64,000 nucleotides of DNA from Marinilabiliaceae bacterium UBA5488 (GCA_002427105.1 DIPM01000032.1:1-64000), one strand, 5' to 3'; positions 33,101-42,734 are shown, counted from the stretch's first letter. Program-made: numbers and translations. Notes: a model not told the origin generated them from the letters alone.

Positions 33101-34672
33101 ATGCTAAAAAAGATTCCTCACACCTATGTTATTGTGTTTTCGTTGGTTGTTATTGCTGCAATAGCAACATGGTTTGTGCCGGGCGGCGTTTACGAGGCTT
33201 CGGATATCGAAGACGGAATGCCTGTATTTAAGCATGTTGACAATCAGCCTCAGACATGGCAGGTCTTTGGAGCTCTGTTTAAGGGTTTTGAACGTCAGGC
33301 TGGAATCATCGTGTTTATTTTGATGATAGGCGGTGCTTTCTGGATTATTAATGACTCAAAGGCTATTGATGTGGGCATTAAATCCTTTTTGAAATTCACC
33401 AACAGGCTCGACAAATATCGGTTTATAAGGTGGATAGGCAGCGGCAACCTTGTGATTGTGCTTATTATGCTTATGTTTTCTGTGTTTGGCGCCGTTTTTG
33501 GCATGAGCGAAGAGACTATAGCTTTTATTATTATCCTTGTGCCCCTTGCCGTTTCTATGGGGTATGATTCATTGACCGGGGTTGGAATGGTCTTCGTGGC
33601 TTCGGGACTGGGTTTTGCCGGTGCTGTTTTGAATCCCTTCACAATTGGAATTGCCCAGGGAATTGCCGGATTACCACTATTTTCGGGGATTGAATTTCGT
33701 ATGTTTTCATGGCTTTTGATAAATATAGTGGGAATATCTTTTGTGTTGTGGCATGCCCGCCGTGTAAAGCGCAATCCGGCAAAATCGCCAGTTTATAATG
33801 TAGATGATTATTGGCGAAAGTTTCTTCATGGAAAGGAAGAAGGAGAGGAAGCTATCACTTACAAAGCATCATGGATTAGCTATTTTGTTTTATTGCTTAC
33901 CCTGGCTGTCTTTTCCTTTTCATACCCCGAGACAACTCTTGATGTTGGCGGTCGCAGTATCACCTGGTGGTTTATACCGGCTATCAGTGCTTCTTTTGCT
34001 ATTAGCGGCTATCTTTCTTTGCGCAACTCTTCCTCTGTTTTTGTCTTGAATATTCTGGGCTATACCATCCTGTTTTTGATAGTTGGAGTGATGGGTTATC
34101 AGTGGTATATCATGGAAATTGCCGCCCTCTTCTTCGCTATGGGAATACTTGCCGGGGCTGCCATGGGCAAAAGTCCTGACACCATCACCAAGCTATTCCT
34201 GGAAGGGGCAGTAGATATTATGTCGGCGGCTTTGGTTGTGGGACTTGCCGGAGGAATAATAATTATCCTGGAAGACGGGCAGATTATTCATACCATTCTT
34301 CACTCTATGGCCGGTGGCATGAATAATTTGGGGCAGATTGCTACGGTAGAACTTATGTATCTTATTCAAACAGCAATTAATATCGTTATCCCTTCAGGTT
34401 CTGCCAAGGCTGCCCTGACCATGCCTATAATGGCTCCTTTCAGCGATCTGGTGGGCTTATCACGTCAGGCAACGGTTATGGCATACCAATTTGGTGACGG
34501 CTTCACCAACCTGATAACGCCTACCTCGGGTGTCCTTATTGGAGTGCTTGGGGTTGCAAAAATTCCTTATGCCACATGGGCAAAATGGATTACTCCGCTA
34601 ATTCTTATGTTGATGGTGTTGGGGGCCTTGTTGCTTATTCCTACAGTAACGATGGACTTAAACGGGTTTTGA
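33101..34672 (+). CDS. YfcC-family membrane transporter
   Basis: 523 residues with about 12 hydrophobic segments. KIPHTYVIVFSLVVIAA...WFVPGG at the start and the two-fold repeat of membrane hairpins are typical of the YfcC/ArcD-like ion transporter superfamily (COG1288). Related members move arginine/ornithine, C4-dicarboxylates or short peptides; the substrate here is unknown. The conserved SGSAKAALTMPIMAPFSD segment near residue 440 probably lines the substrate path. A perfect promoter lies 20 bases upstream, and a NUDIX gene starts 1 base after the stop, so both are in one operon. Confidence 0.85.
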   Translation: MLKKIPHTYVIVFSLVVIAAIATWFVPGGVYEASDIEDGMPVFKHVDNQPQTWQVFGALFKGFERQAGIIVFILMIGGAFWIINDSKAIDVGIKSFLKFTNRLDKYRFIRWIGSGNLVIVLIMLMFSVFGAVFGMSEETIAFIIILVPLAVSMGYDSLTGVGMVFVASGLGFAGAVLNPFTIGIAQGIAGLPLFSGIEFRMFSWLLINIVGISFVLWHARRVKRNPAKSPVYNVDDYWRKFLHGKEEGEEAITYKASWISYFVLLLTLAVFSFSYPETTLDVGGRSITWWFIPAISASFAISGYLSLRNSSSVFVLNILGYTILFLIVGVMGYQWYIMEIAALFFAMGILAGAAMGKSPDTITKLFLEGAVDIMSAALVVGLAGGIIIILEDGQIIHTILHSMAGGMNNLGQIATVELMYLIQTAINIVIPSGSAKAALTMPIMAPFSDLVGLSRQATVMAYQFGDGFTNLITPTSGVLIGVLGVAKIPYATWAKWITPLILMLMVLGALLLIPTVTMDLNGF

Positions 34673-34673
34673 T

Positions 34674-35213
34674 ATGGAAAAGACCAATCCCGAGAATGTA
34701 TTAAAATTTTGCCCTAAATGCGGATCCGGACGTTTTGTGCCTAAAGGAGACCGTTCATTTCAGTGCGATGATTGCGGCTTTCATTTTTATATTAATTCGG
34801 CCTCAGCAGTAGCAGCTCTAATTATTAACGAAAATGATGAGCTGTTACTCACCCGTCGTGGTATAGAGCCCGGCAAAGGAATGCTTGATTTGCCCGGAGG
34901 CTTTGTAAATCCCGGAGAACGTGCCGAAGATGCTGTGGTACGCGAGATTAAAGAGGAGCTCAACCTTGAGGTAACTGACTATCAATTTTTGGCATCTTAT
35001 CCCAATGAATATATTTTTTCCGGTTATAAAGTTTACACAACCGATATAGGCTTCTTGTGCAAGGTAAGGACTATGGAGGCTATTTCGGCTAAAGACGATG
35101 TTAGTGGCTATGAGTTTGTTAAGCGTGGAAGCATCGACTATTCTGATATATGCGGAGCGAGCATCAGACTCTTAGTAAGATACTATTTTGATCATGGTAA
35201 AAGTCTGGAATAG
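34674..35213 (+). CDS. NUDIX hydrolase with zinc ribbon
   Basis: 179 residues: an N-terminal zinc ribbon (CPKCGSGRF ... CDDCGF, four Cys) followed by a NUDIX domain with the complete box GGFVNPGERAEDAVVREIKEEL (GX5EX7REX2EE). Zinc-ribbon NUDIX proteins hydrolyse nucleoside diphosphate derivatives such as NADH or nucleotide sugars; the layout is like NudC, but the SQPWPFPxS marker of NADH pyrophosphatases is not seen, so the substrate is left open. It starts 1 base after the transporter stop. Confidence 0.88.
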   Translation: MEKTNPENVLKFCPKCGSGRFVPKGDRSFQCDDCGFHFYINSASAVAALIINENDELLLTRRGIEPGKGMLDLPGGFVNPGERAEDAVVREIKEELNLEVTDYQFLASYPNEYIFSGYKVYTTDIGFLCKVRTMEAISAKDDVSGYEFVKRGSIDYSDICGASIRLLVRYYFDHGKSLE

Positions 35214-35350
35214 TTTGATTTTGTGAAATAGTTTGATGTATCCAAGCCAAAATGTTTTATTTTTGGACAACTTTTATGATTTAGCTTAATCTAAAACTGT
35301 TGCTATTCACAGTGTGGCAGTTTTATATCTTAATTATATAACTATATATT

Positions 35351-37453
35351 ATGGGAAACAAGCATCCAAAGGGCTTATACAGTCTTTTTTTTACTGAAAT
35401 GTGGGAGCGGTTTAGCTATTATGGAATGAGGGCTTTGCTTATCCTGTACATGACTCGTCAGATGTTATACGGCGATACTACCGCCTATGGTATTTATGCT
35501 GCTTATACCGCACTGGTCTATGCCACTCCTTTTATTGGAGGTATTATAGCCGACCAGATTTTGGGCTATAGAAAAGCAATTTTTCTGGGTGGTACGCTAA
35601 TGGCAATAGGGATGTTCGCTATGACGGTTGAAAATCAAGTCTTCTTCTTTAGCGGCATGGCCTTTATTATTATTGGTAACGGATTTTTTAAGCCCAATAT
35701 CTCTTCGATGGTTGGTAAGCTCTATCAACCCGGGGATAATCGTCGCGATGGAGGATTTACCATTTTCTATATGGGAATAAATCTGGGAGCCTTCTTTTCG
35801 CCTCTAACTTGCGGACTGATTGGTGAGCTGTACGGATGGCATTATGGTTTCGGCCTTGCAGGAATAGGTATGGTTGCCGGACTTATTAATTTCAGATTGT
35901 CACGCAATAACTTTGGCGCTGACAACGGCACTCCCCCAAATCCCGAGCTCTTGCGACGCAACATCTTCGCGGGAATCAGCAGAGAGACATTAATTTATAT
36001 CGGGACATTTATAGCTGTTCCTTTGATTGCTCTTATGCTGCGCAATTTCCACCTTTTAGATTCTTTTTTACCTGCCTTTATAGCTCTGGTGTTTTTAGCG
36101 CTTATTATTATGTCATTAAGAATGACGAAAATTGAGCGTGAGCGTATATGGGTAATAATTGTTCTGGCATTTTTCTCAATTACCTTCTGGGCATTTTTTG
36201 AACAAGCCGGTAGTTCGATAACTTTGTTTACCGACTATAACGTAAATCGTGAGATTTTTGGAATAACCATTCCTACCTCAACCTTCCAATCTGTTAACCC
36301 GCTATTTATTATCTTGCTGGCTCCGATATTTTCTACATTGTGGGTGGCTTTGGCAAGACGCAATCGTGAGCCCAACACTCCTGTGAAGTTTTCTCTGGGA
36401 CTTATTATCCTGGGATTGGGTTTCGGCGCTTTTGTATTAGGTGCTTCAATGGCCGGACAGGATGGTAAAGTTTCCATGCTTTTCCTGATTTTGGGATACA
36501 TGCTTCACACAACGGGAGAGCTTTGTATATCACCTGTCGGACTTTCTATGGTTACCCGTTTGGCACCCGCCAAGCTGGTTAGCATGATTATGGGAGCATG
36601 GTTTCTTTCGATAGCCATGGCTCAGTTCCTTGGAGGTACTATTGCTAAATTTACTTCTACCGAAAGGTTTATGGAGACAGGTATTAAGTACGAAGCTGTT
36701 GCAGGCTTTGAAGGTCTTGACCGGCTTAAACTCAGGGCCTTCTATGTTCACGAAAATGACACCCTGTATTCGGAGCCTCTGGAGCTAAAGCTTGAGGTTA
36801 GCAACGCGGTGACTAACATCGAGTTCAGTCATGATACGATTTTCAGGATGCACAGAGCGCTTAAACCGGGCGAGGAGCTAAAGGCAGGCCTTAGAAGCGA
36901 CTTTTTGGATCCCACAGGCGATCTTGTTACCATCGACATGATGGGTGATTCCGAATTTGGAAGCTTTAGGATGGAGGGAGATACCCTGCATTATAAAGCA
37001 GACTTGCTCAGCGATTCGCTGGCTTTAGCGGGAGTAATTGATACCTTATCTTTTAGGGTATTTGAGACTGAGAAACCTGATAGGGTGACATTTGCCGAGA
37101 TGATAGTAACTGTTGGAGGTCCTGAAAAACACACTCCGGTGGCGATTAATTCCACTATGAATGTAAGGGTTCCGGCTTCTACGGCTATTAAGAAATCGGT
37201 TAGCACCATTAATGTGCTGGAAAACTTCTATTTGCCTGATGGCGGTGACTTGCAACTTGAGATGGTGGAAACTGCGAAGTCAGGTTATTCAGATTTCGGG
37301 AATGTAATGAACCCCTTTGTTGGGCCTACAAAGACCATTCATATCTACAGTCAGGTATTCTATTATCTTTTTATCATTGCGCTAATAACCGGAGTTATTG
37401 TGCTTCTTATTTCTCCCTTGTTAAACAAATGGCAACATAGCGATAAGGAGTAG
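35351..37453 (+). CDS. POT-family oligopeptide transporter with periplasmic insert
   Basis: 700 residues. The N-terminal EMWERFSYYGMRALLILY (ExxERFxYYG) and the FYMGINLGAFFSP signature identify a proton-coupled di/tripeptide transporter (PTR2/POT), with about 12 membrane helices. Typical bacterial members have 450-500 residues. Here about 210 residues (about 440-650) are inserted before the last membrane helix. This part is hydrophilic and beta-rich with repeated Asp/Gly-containing strands, like an Ig- or cadherin-like sandwich, and by topology it should lie in the periplasm. The final helix (IYSQVFYYLFIIALIT) follows. Transcribed alone, with a strong terminator. Confidence 0.9.
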   Translation: MGNKHPKGLYSLFFTEMWERFSYYGMRALLILYMTRQMLYGDTTAYGIYAAYTALVYATPFIGGIIADQILGYRKAIFLGGTLMAIGMFAMTVENQVFFFSGMAFIIIGNGFFKPNISSMVGKLYQPGDNRRDGGFTIFYMGINLGAFFSPLTCGLIGELYGWHYGFGLAGIGMVAGLINFRLSRNNFGADNGTPPNPELLRRNIFAGISRETLIYIGTFIAVPLIALMLRNFHLLDSFLPAFIALVFLALIIMSLRMTKIERERIWVIIVLAFFSITFWAFFEQAGSSITLFTDYNVNREIFGITIPTSTFQSVNPLFIILLAPIFSTLWVALARRNREPNTPVKFSLGLIILGLGFGAFVLGASMAGQDGKVSMLFLILGYMLHTTGELCISPVGLSMVTRLAPAKLVSMIMGAWFLSIAMAQFLGGTIAKFTSTERFMETGIKYEAVAGFEGLDRLKLRAFYVHENDTLYSEPLELKLEVSNAVTNIEFSHDTIFRMHRALKPGEELKAGLRSDFLDPTGDLVTIDMMGDSEFGSFRMEGDTLHYKADLLSDSLALAGVIDTLSFRVFETEKPDRVTFAEMIVTVGGPEKHTPVAINSTMNVRVPASTAIKKSVSTINVLENFYLPDGGDLQLEMVETAKSGYSDFGNVMNPFVGPTKTIHIYSQVFYYLFIIALITGVIVLLISPLLNKWQHSDKE

Positions 37454-37475
37454 TATCAGTGCTCAGGCATCATCT

Positions 37476-37513
37476 AACAGTGGTCAGGTAATCAATACCT
37501 GACCACTGTTTTG
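37476..37513 (+). terminator. Terminator of the POT gene
   Basis: 15-bp perfect stem (37476-37490 with 37496-37510), 5-base loop, followed by TTGTTTG. Confidence 0.8.
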
Positions 37514-37568
37514 TTTGCCGGCTCAGGTAAAACTTTAATTTCCTTGCTGCTACTAAGGATGAATTGCT

Positions 37569-37576
37569 TAAATTTG
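37569..37576 (+). promoter_or_regulatory. -7 box of the NAD(P)HX repair gene
   Basis: TAAATTTG, exact TAnnTTTG, about 50 bases before the start codon at 37625; -33 TTG is off-spacing. Confidence 0.45.
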
Positions 37577-37624
37577 TTTGGATGAAAAAGAATATTTCCG
37601 ATAAATATTTAACTATTGTTTCCG

Positions 37625-39136
37625 ATGAAGATATTTCCTGTTAAGACGCTTGCCGAAATTGATGCCTACACTGTTGAGCATGAACCGATTCTCTCGGTTA
37701 ACCTGATGGAAAGGGCTGCACGCAAAGTGTTTGATATTTTGAAGGAGAGATATGAAGGCCGCCGTTTTATCGTTGTGGCCGGATCCGGGAATAACGGAGG
37801 TGATGCTCTTGCAATTGCCCGGATGTTGCTGCTTAATGGCTTTGAGCTTGAGGTGCTAATGCCCAAATCGGAAGGACTTTCGCCTGATACGCAAATGAAC
37901 CGTGAGCGCTTGCGTCATTTGCAGCGAGCAAAAGTATATGAGCTTGACAAAGGAGATACTCTTCCGGAGTATGATGGAAACAGCGTTGTGCTGGACGGAT
38001 TATTTGGTAATGGACTAAATCGGCCACTTGAGGGAGCCTTTCTGGAGCTGGTTAAAACTATTAACAGTTGGAAGGCTGAAGTCCTTTCTATTGATTTACC
38101 CTCCGGCCTGATGGGTGAGTCAAATGCCGAAAACAACCCTGATGGCATAATCAGGGCTGATTACACTTTTACCTTCCAATTTCCCAAACTCAGCTTTATG
38201 TTTCCTCACAACGACAGGTTTATAGGGAAATGGGAGCTTATTCCGATAGGTCTTCACCAGCAAATCATAGACAGCTCACCCACATCATGGTATATTACTG
38301 AGGCAAATTTTATTAAGGCTTTGTTTCCAAAAAGAGGGAAGTTTATGCACAAAGGTGACTTCGGGCATGTGCTCCTGATAGCCGGAAGTTATGGAAAAAT
38401 GGGAGCTGCTGTACTGGCGGCCAGGGCATGCATGAAATCAGGCGCAGGCCTTTTGACAGTTCAGGTTCCCAATAAGACCTGCCATGTGATTCACTGTTCT
38501 GTTCCCGAGGCTATGGTCAGCATAGACCGCTCCGATTTAATGTTTACTGAGTTTCCTGCTCTTAGTCCTTTCAAGGCAGTTGGGGTGGGGCCGGCAATAG
38601 GATGCAGAAGTAATTGTGCGGTGGCTTTTACCTCGCTTCTCGATGAGATAGGAGAGAAGCCCCTGGTGATAGATGCCGATGCAATTACTATCCTTGCTGC
38701 CAATCAGCATCTGATTTCAAAACTTCCCCGCAATTCAGTGATAACGCCTCACCCGGGTGAATTTAAGCGCTTGGTAGGCGCGTGGAGTGACGAGTATCAG
38801 CGCCTTGAAAAGGCTCTTGAATTTGCCGTTTCAAACAAAGTGGTACTGGTTTTGAAGGGCGCATATACAACGGTGGTAACGCCTGAGGGCGAGTGCTTTT
38901 TCAATCCTACGGGTAATCCGGGAATGGCCACAGCCGGAAGCGGTGATGTTCTTACCGGTATTATTCTTTCTTTCCTGGGGCAGGGTATGTCTGCCGTTAA
39001 TGCAGCCAGAGCAGCGGTTTATATTCATGGCCTTGCAGGCGACTTGGCTTGCGAAGTTGAAGGGGAAGCTGCCTTAACCGCCTCGGATATTGTTAATCAC
39101 CTGGGTTCGGCAATTCGCCATATTCAGGAAAAGTAA
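37625..39136 (+). CDS. nnr: Bifunctional NAD(P)H-hydrate epimerase/dehydratase
   Basis: 503 residues from ATG 37625 (a TTG three codons earlier is less likely). The N-terminal YjeF_N epimerase half (about 1-215) has VVAGSGNNGGDALAIARML and LDGLFGNGL. The C-terminal ADP-dependent dehydratase half (about 225-500) has HKGDFGHVLLIAGSYGKMGA, the LVIDADAI stretch and the ribokinase-like end GNPGMATAGSGDVLTGII. Together they repair damaged hydrated NAD(P)H: epimerise the R form and dehydrate the S form using ADP. Sole gene of its unit, or leading into the lipoprotein gene 28 bases downstream. Confidence 0.95.
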   Translation: MKIFPVKTLAEIDAYTVEHEPILSVNLMERAARKVFDILKERYEGRRFIVVAGSGNNGGDALAIARMLLLNGFELEVLMPKSEGLSPDTQMNRERLRHLQRAKVYELDKGDTLPEYDGNSVVLDGLFGNGLNRPLEGAFLELVKTINSWKAEVLSIDLPSGLMGESNAENNPDGIIRADYTFTFQFPKLSFMFPHNDRFIGKWELIPIGLHQQIIDSSPTSWYITEANFIKALFPKRGKFMHKGDFGHVLLIAGSYGKMGAAVLAARACMKSGAGLLTVQVPNKTCHVIHCSVPEAMVSIDRSDLMFTEFPALSPFKAVGVGPAIGCRSNCAVAFTSLLDEIGEKPLVIDADAITILAANQHLISKLPRNSVITPHPGEFKRLVGAWSDEYQRLEKALEFAVSNKVVLVLKGAYTTVVTPEGECFFNPTGNPGMATAGSGDVLTGIILSFLGQGMSAVNAARAAVYIHGLAGDLACEVEGEAALTASDIVNHLGSAIRHIQEK

Positions 39137-39164
39137 TTTACTGTATAATCTTAACTATGACATT

Positions 39165-40253
39165 ATGACTAACAGACTATTAGCAGCTATATTAATGATT
39201 GCGCTTGCCGGATGCTCGTCCAATCAATCAATTTCCACGGGCAGTGTTGTGCCTGTTGCTTCAGAATTGCCCAATGCTCACGGCCTATATTATTATTTGC
39301 CAAAAACTGCTTTGCAGATTGAGCTTATTGCTGAAAAGCGTGTTCAAAAAGCAGGTCCCTTTTATCGTTACGCTCACCGTTACCTCAATATTAGCGATGT
39401 AATTACTGAGGATAAGGACGAATGGGTAATCGTTGACGCACAGGTAACAACTGTAGGAGAGCCCGATAAGAGCAAGCTTTTCAGGGTGAACAGTAGCGGG
39501 TTTCCTTCTATGGCCGCTCTTAACCTGACAGAGGAAGGAGTCTTGCTGGGTGTTAATCTTCCCCCTAAGAAAGAAGCTTCAGCCCTGGAGTCGCCAAAAG
39601 TGAGCACTAAGCCTGTTAGTCTGGCTGATGTGAATTTTAATGATGCTCCTCTAACTGAAGAGCAGCTGATAAAGAGCAGCACTTTGGCCATGGCGGAAGA
39701 GCTTGCCAAGGAAATCTACCACTTGCGCGAGATTAGAAATGAAATATTAAAAGGCGAGATGGAAACTGGTGCTAATATGAAAGAACTATTAGCTGAAATG
39801 GACAGAGTGGAGAAGGCATATCTGTCGCTTTTTACCGGTAAGACTGTTACCGAACGGGTTTCGGCCTTTTATCACTTTCTTCCTGAGCCTGAAAAATCTA
39901 TTAACACAGTACTGTTGCGCTTTTCAGACAGGAACGGTTTCCTGGATAAGATGGATGTTAGTGGCACCCCCATCTATATCGAGGTTGAAGTTGCCCAAAC
40001 AGACAGCAATAATTATGTAGCTTTGGAAAATGATAAGAGCCCTAACAGGCGCGGCCTGGTATATAATAATCCCGCTAAGGCTAATGTGAGGATAATAGAC
40101 CGTACACTCTTGCTTAGGTCGCAGGAAGTGCTCCTGGGACAACATGGACAGGTTTTGCGTTTGCCGGCCGATTTGACTGATGCCCCCGGAGTGGGAGTGG
40201 AGCTTGACCCCGCAACCGGTGCTCTGAAGCGTGTGTTTAACAGCCAACATTAA
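39165..40253 (+). CDS. DUF4831-family lipoprotein
   Basis: 362 residues from MTNRLLAAILMIALAGC; earlier in-frame ATGs overlap the previous gene and lack a signal. The lipobox LAGC puts Cys17 at the lipid anchor. The body agrees with the DUF4831 family of Bacteroidota (YYLPKTALQIEL at the start, FTGKTVTERVSAFYHFLP in the middle, RGLVYNNPAKANVRI toward the end). Probably an envelope protein; no enzymatic motif is visible. It lies between nnr and an ABC exporter on the same strand. Confidence 0.82.
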   Translation: MTNRLLAAILMIALAGCSSNQSISTGSVVPVASELPNAHGLYYYLPKTALQIELIAEKRVQKAGPFYRYAHRYLNISDVITEDKDEWVIVDAQVTTVGEPDKSKLFRVNSSGFPSMAALNLTEEGVLLGVNLPPKKEASALESPKVSTKPVSLADVNFNDAPLTEEQLIKSSTLAMAEELAKEIYHLREIRNEILKGEMETGANMKELLAEMDRVEKAYLSLFTGKTVTERVSAFYHFLPEPEKSINTVLLRFSDRNGFLDKMDVSGTPIYIEVEVAQTDSNNYVALENDKSPNRRGLVYNNPAKANVRIIDRTLLLRSQEVLLGQHGQVLRLPADLTDAPGVGVELDPATGALKRVFNSQH

Positions 40254-40285
40254 ACATTAAACTTCGAACTTTTTAACATCGAACT

Positions 40286-42085
40286 TTGAAAAAATCGCTG
40301 CAGCATATAAAAATTATTTTAGCTTACATTTGGCGTAGTTCAAAGGGCTGGACTTTTGCAAATGCGGCGCTGATTGCTTTACGCGGTGTGCTGCCTCTTA
40401 TGCTGCTCTACCTGGTGAAACTGCTGGTTGATGAAATCCAGTCAATTACTACTATAGCTGCTGATGAACGTGATTTTAGTCTCCTGATTCAAGTACTCCT
40501 TGTTGCCGGAATTCTTTTCTTTGTAAATGCCCTTTCTGCTTCAGTAAGTGTGTTGGTCAGGGAAAAGCAGTCCTTCGTTATTTCCGACTTTTTCGACAAC
40601 CTAATTCACAATAAAATCACCCGCCTTGATTATGGCTATTTTGAGCATCCCGAATACCAGAGCCTGTTTTATCGAGCCCTGAATGAAGCATCATTCCGCC
40701 CTTCACGTGTTTATTATGGCTCCCTTGGTTTGATCCAAAACTTTATTACTCTTGGCGTAATGGCCGGGGTTTTAGCCCAGGTTCATTGGTCGGTTATTTT
40801 TGTATTGCTTTTGATTACGATTCCTGTCGCGATGATACGCTTGACTCACTCTCGTAAATTGTTTCAGTTTAAAAAGGAAAACACCAAACTGGAAAGGCAG
40901 GTCAATTATTATAACCGGCTGATTACAGCTCCGGATTATGCTAAGGAGGTAAGGGCTTTCGATTTAGGTGATATCTTCCGCGAGCGCTTTGATAGCCGTA
41001 AGAAGCAATGGCGCAAAAGCCAGTTTGCCATGCTTCTCTCTAAAACGCGCCTTGAAAGTATTGCTCAGGTGCTGGCAGCTATCGCGTTTATTGCTGTATA
41101 TGGGCTTATTGCCTGGAAGGCCTTTGAAGGAGCTATAAGTTTGGGGGAGGTGGTTCTTTATTTTATGGCTCTTCAACGAGGATATGCCTATTTGCAGGAA
41201 CTTCTGGGACGGGTGGCAGGTCTTTATGAAGATTCCTTATTTCTGGATAATTTATTTGAGTTTTTACAACTTGAAGAGCCTACTTCGCCGGGTCTTGAAA
41301 AGGCAGGTAAATCTTTTCCCTGTCCAATGCAGGAAGGTATCAAGTTTAAAGATGTAGGATTTCACTATCCTTCAAACAAGAGATGGGTGTTGCGAAAGCT
41401 TAACTTTTCTGTAAAAGCCGGAGAAACTGTTGCCCTGGTAGGAGCCAACGGCTCCGGAAAATCAACTATTATCAAACTTCTGAACTGCTTGTATAAGCCT
41501 GTTGAAGGTGAAATATTTATAGATGGTATTCCCTTAAACGACATAGACCCGAAGGAAAGGGTAGCCAATATCAGCGTTATATTTCAGGATTTTATCCTTT
41601 ATAATGTGTCTGCCCGTGAAAATATATGGTTTGGAAATGCCGCTGTTGAGCCCGATGAAGATAAGATAAAGAAAGCAGCTTCTGATTCAGGAATAGATGA
41701 TGTGATAGAAGGTTTTGAGAAGGGTTATGACACAACCTTAGGGACACTGTTTGAAGGGAGCGAGCAAATGAGTCCGGGGCAATGGCAGCGTTTGGCCTTG
41801 GCGCGCTCGTTCTATAATAACGGTCAGATTATCTTGCTGGATGAGCCCACCAGCTCTTTGGATGCTTATGCGGAAGCGCGGCTGCTCAAGTATATTCGTT
41901 CGATAACAAAGGGGCGCACCTCAATAATTGTGAGCCATCGTCTTTCTACTATTAAAATGGCCGACAGGATAATTCTCTTGAAAGATGGTGAAGTGGTTGA
42001 AGAGGGAACATATAGTCAACTTGCCCAAAATACAAAAAGCCATTTCGGCAGGATGCTTCAGTCGTTGGCTGAGGCCATGGTTTGA
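40286..42085 (+). CDS. ABC transporter, fused permease and ATPase
   Basis: 599 residues: six-helix type 1 exporter domain (about 1-325) and an ATP-binding domain (about 345-590). Walker A is ANGSGKST, the signature is MSPGQWQRLALARS (LSGGQ degenerate to MSPGQ), Walker B is IILLDEPTSSLD, and the H-loop is IVSHRLSTI. Works as a homodimer or with a partner to export a lipid, peptide or drug; substrate unknown. The frame opens at TTG; no ATG lies before the conserved core until deep in helix 1, so TTG initiation is the best reading. It is 32 bases after the DUF4831 stop. Confidence 0.88.
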   Translation: MKKSLQHIKIILAYIWRSSKGWTFANAALIALRGVLPLMLLYLVKLLVDEIQSITTIAADERDFSLLIQVLLVAGILFFVNALSASVSVLVREKQSFVISDFFDNLIHNKITRLDYGYFEHPEYQSLFYRALNEASFRPSRVYYGSLGLIQNFITLGVMAGVLAQVHWSVIFVLLLITIPVAMIRLTHSRKLFQFKKENTKLERQVNYYNRLITAPDYAKEVRAFDLGDIFRERFDSRKKQWRKSQFAMLLSKTRLESIAQVLAAIAFIAVYGLIAWKAFEGAISLGEVVLYFMALQRGYAYLQELLGRVAGLYEDSLFLDNLFEFLQLEEPTSPGLEKAGKSFPCPMQEGIKFKDVGFHYPSNKRWVLRKLNFSVKAGETVALVGANGSGKSTIIKLLNCLYKPVEGEIFIDGIPLNDIDPKERVANISVIFQDFILYNVSARENIWFGNAAVEPDEDKIKKAASDSGIDDVIEGFEKGYDTTLGTLFEGSEQMSPGQWQRLALARSFYNNGQIILLDEPTSSLDAYAEARLLKYIRSITKGRTSIIVSHRLSTIKMADRIILLKDGEVVEEGTYSQLAQNTKSHFGRMLQSLAEAMV

Positions 42086-42201
42086 AATCCACACCCAAAG
42101 AATAGGATAAATCCCATTCATATTCAGTGTTACTTTAACTTTATGTTTCAAGATATAAACGTAATCGCTACCCGGTAGTTGAATTTAGAGATATATTTAG
42201 G

Positions 42202-42336
42202 GTCTGCTGAAAAACTGTTTATCATCTATTAATCAGGCAAATACAGTTATATAAGAACGCTTTAGTGCAAGGATTATGAGAACATCCCGCAGAAAGCATG
42301 CACTAATACAGCCCAAACCAACTGATTTTAGCAGAC
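42202..42336 (+). mobile_element. MITE candidate with TIR GTCTGCTGAAAA
   Basis: A 135-base non-coding segment starting GTCTGCTGAAAA and ending TTTTAGCAGAC, inverted repeats with one mismatch. The ends resemble terminal repeats of some Bacteroidota insertion sequences. No target duplication is clear. Different in sequence from the elements near 10 kb. Confidence 0.45.
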
Positions 42337-42370
42337 TTTGAGTATTCTGGAAGCGCCGAAGGCCTTGGAT

Positions 42371-42427
42371 TTTCATAACCGCAGGTCGTTGCCCTGCGGT
42401 TATGAAAGTACTGACTTTTCAAGTCAG
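42371..42427. repeat. Two adjoining hairpins (REP-like)
   Basis: A perfect 15-bp stem TTTCATAACCGCAGG (42371-42385) with 42393-42407, then a 7-bp hairpin CTGACTT/AAGTCAG (42411-42427). No T tract follows, so these are less like terminators than like repetitive palindromes. They lie between the MITE candidate and the orphan secretion tail. Confidence 0.55.
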
Positions 42428-42461
42428 GTCAGATGCTTGAATTACAAATTTCAACCCTTAA

Positions 42462-42689
42462 TGGACGGTTTCTCCTAATCCTTTTAGCTCTCAGATTAAA
42501 GTAAAAAATATCTTTGACGCTAATCAAAATGCAAAATACCAGGTTCTTAATATTAACGGACAGCTACTTGCCGAAGGTCTTTTAGATGAACAAGTTCTTA
42601 TCTCATTAGATTACCTGGTAGCAGGAGTTTACTTCTTGCGGCTTGAAAATAACAAAGAGCTTAGTACTATTAAGTTGATTAAGAAATAA
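42462..42689 (+). pseudogene. Orphan T9SS type A C-terminal domain
   Basis: About 75 codons in frame to TAA 42687-42689 encode VSPNPFSSQIKV, then YQVLNINGQLLAEG, AGVYFLRLENN and a Lys-rich end IKLIKK. This is the complete type IX secretion sorting domain (PNPF start, basic end) of a surface protein, but an in-frame stop directly precedes it and no start codon or cargo domain exists. It is best read as the 3' remnant of a deleted cargo gene. Confidence 0.85.
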
Positions 42690-42734
42690 GGTTCATACTT
42701 GTAGAGGCGCCAATAATTGCACCTCTACATGCTT

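Noticed and set aside
33295..33774. A 159-codon frame opposite the YfcC-type gene
   Set aside because: It is a complement artefact of membrane-helix codons; no independent support.
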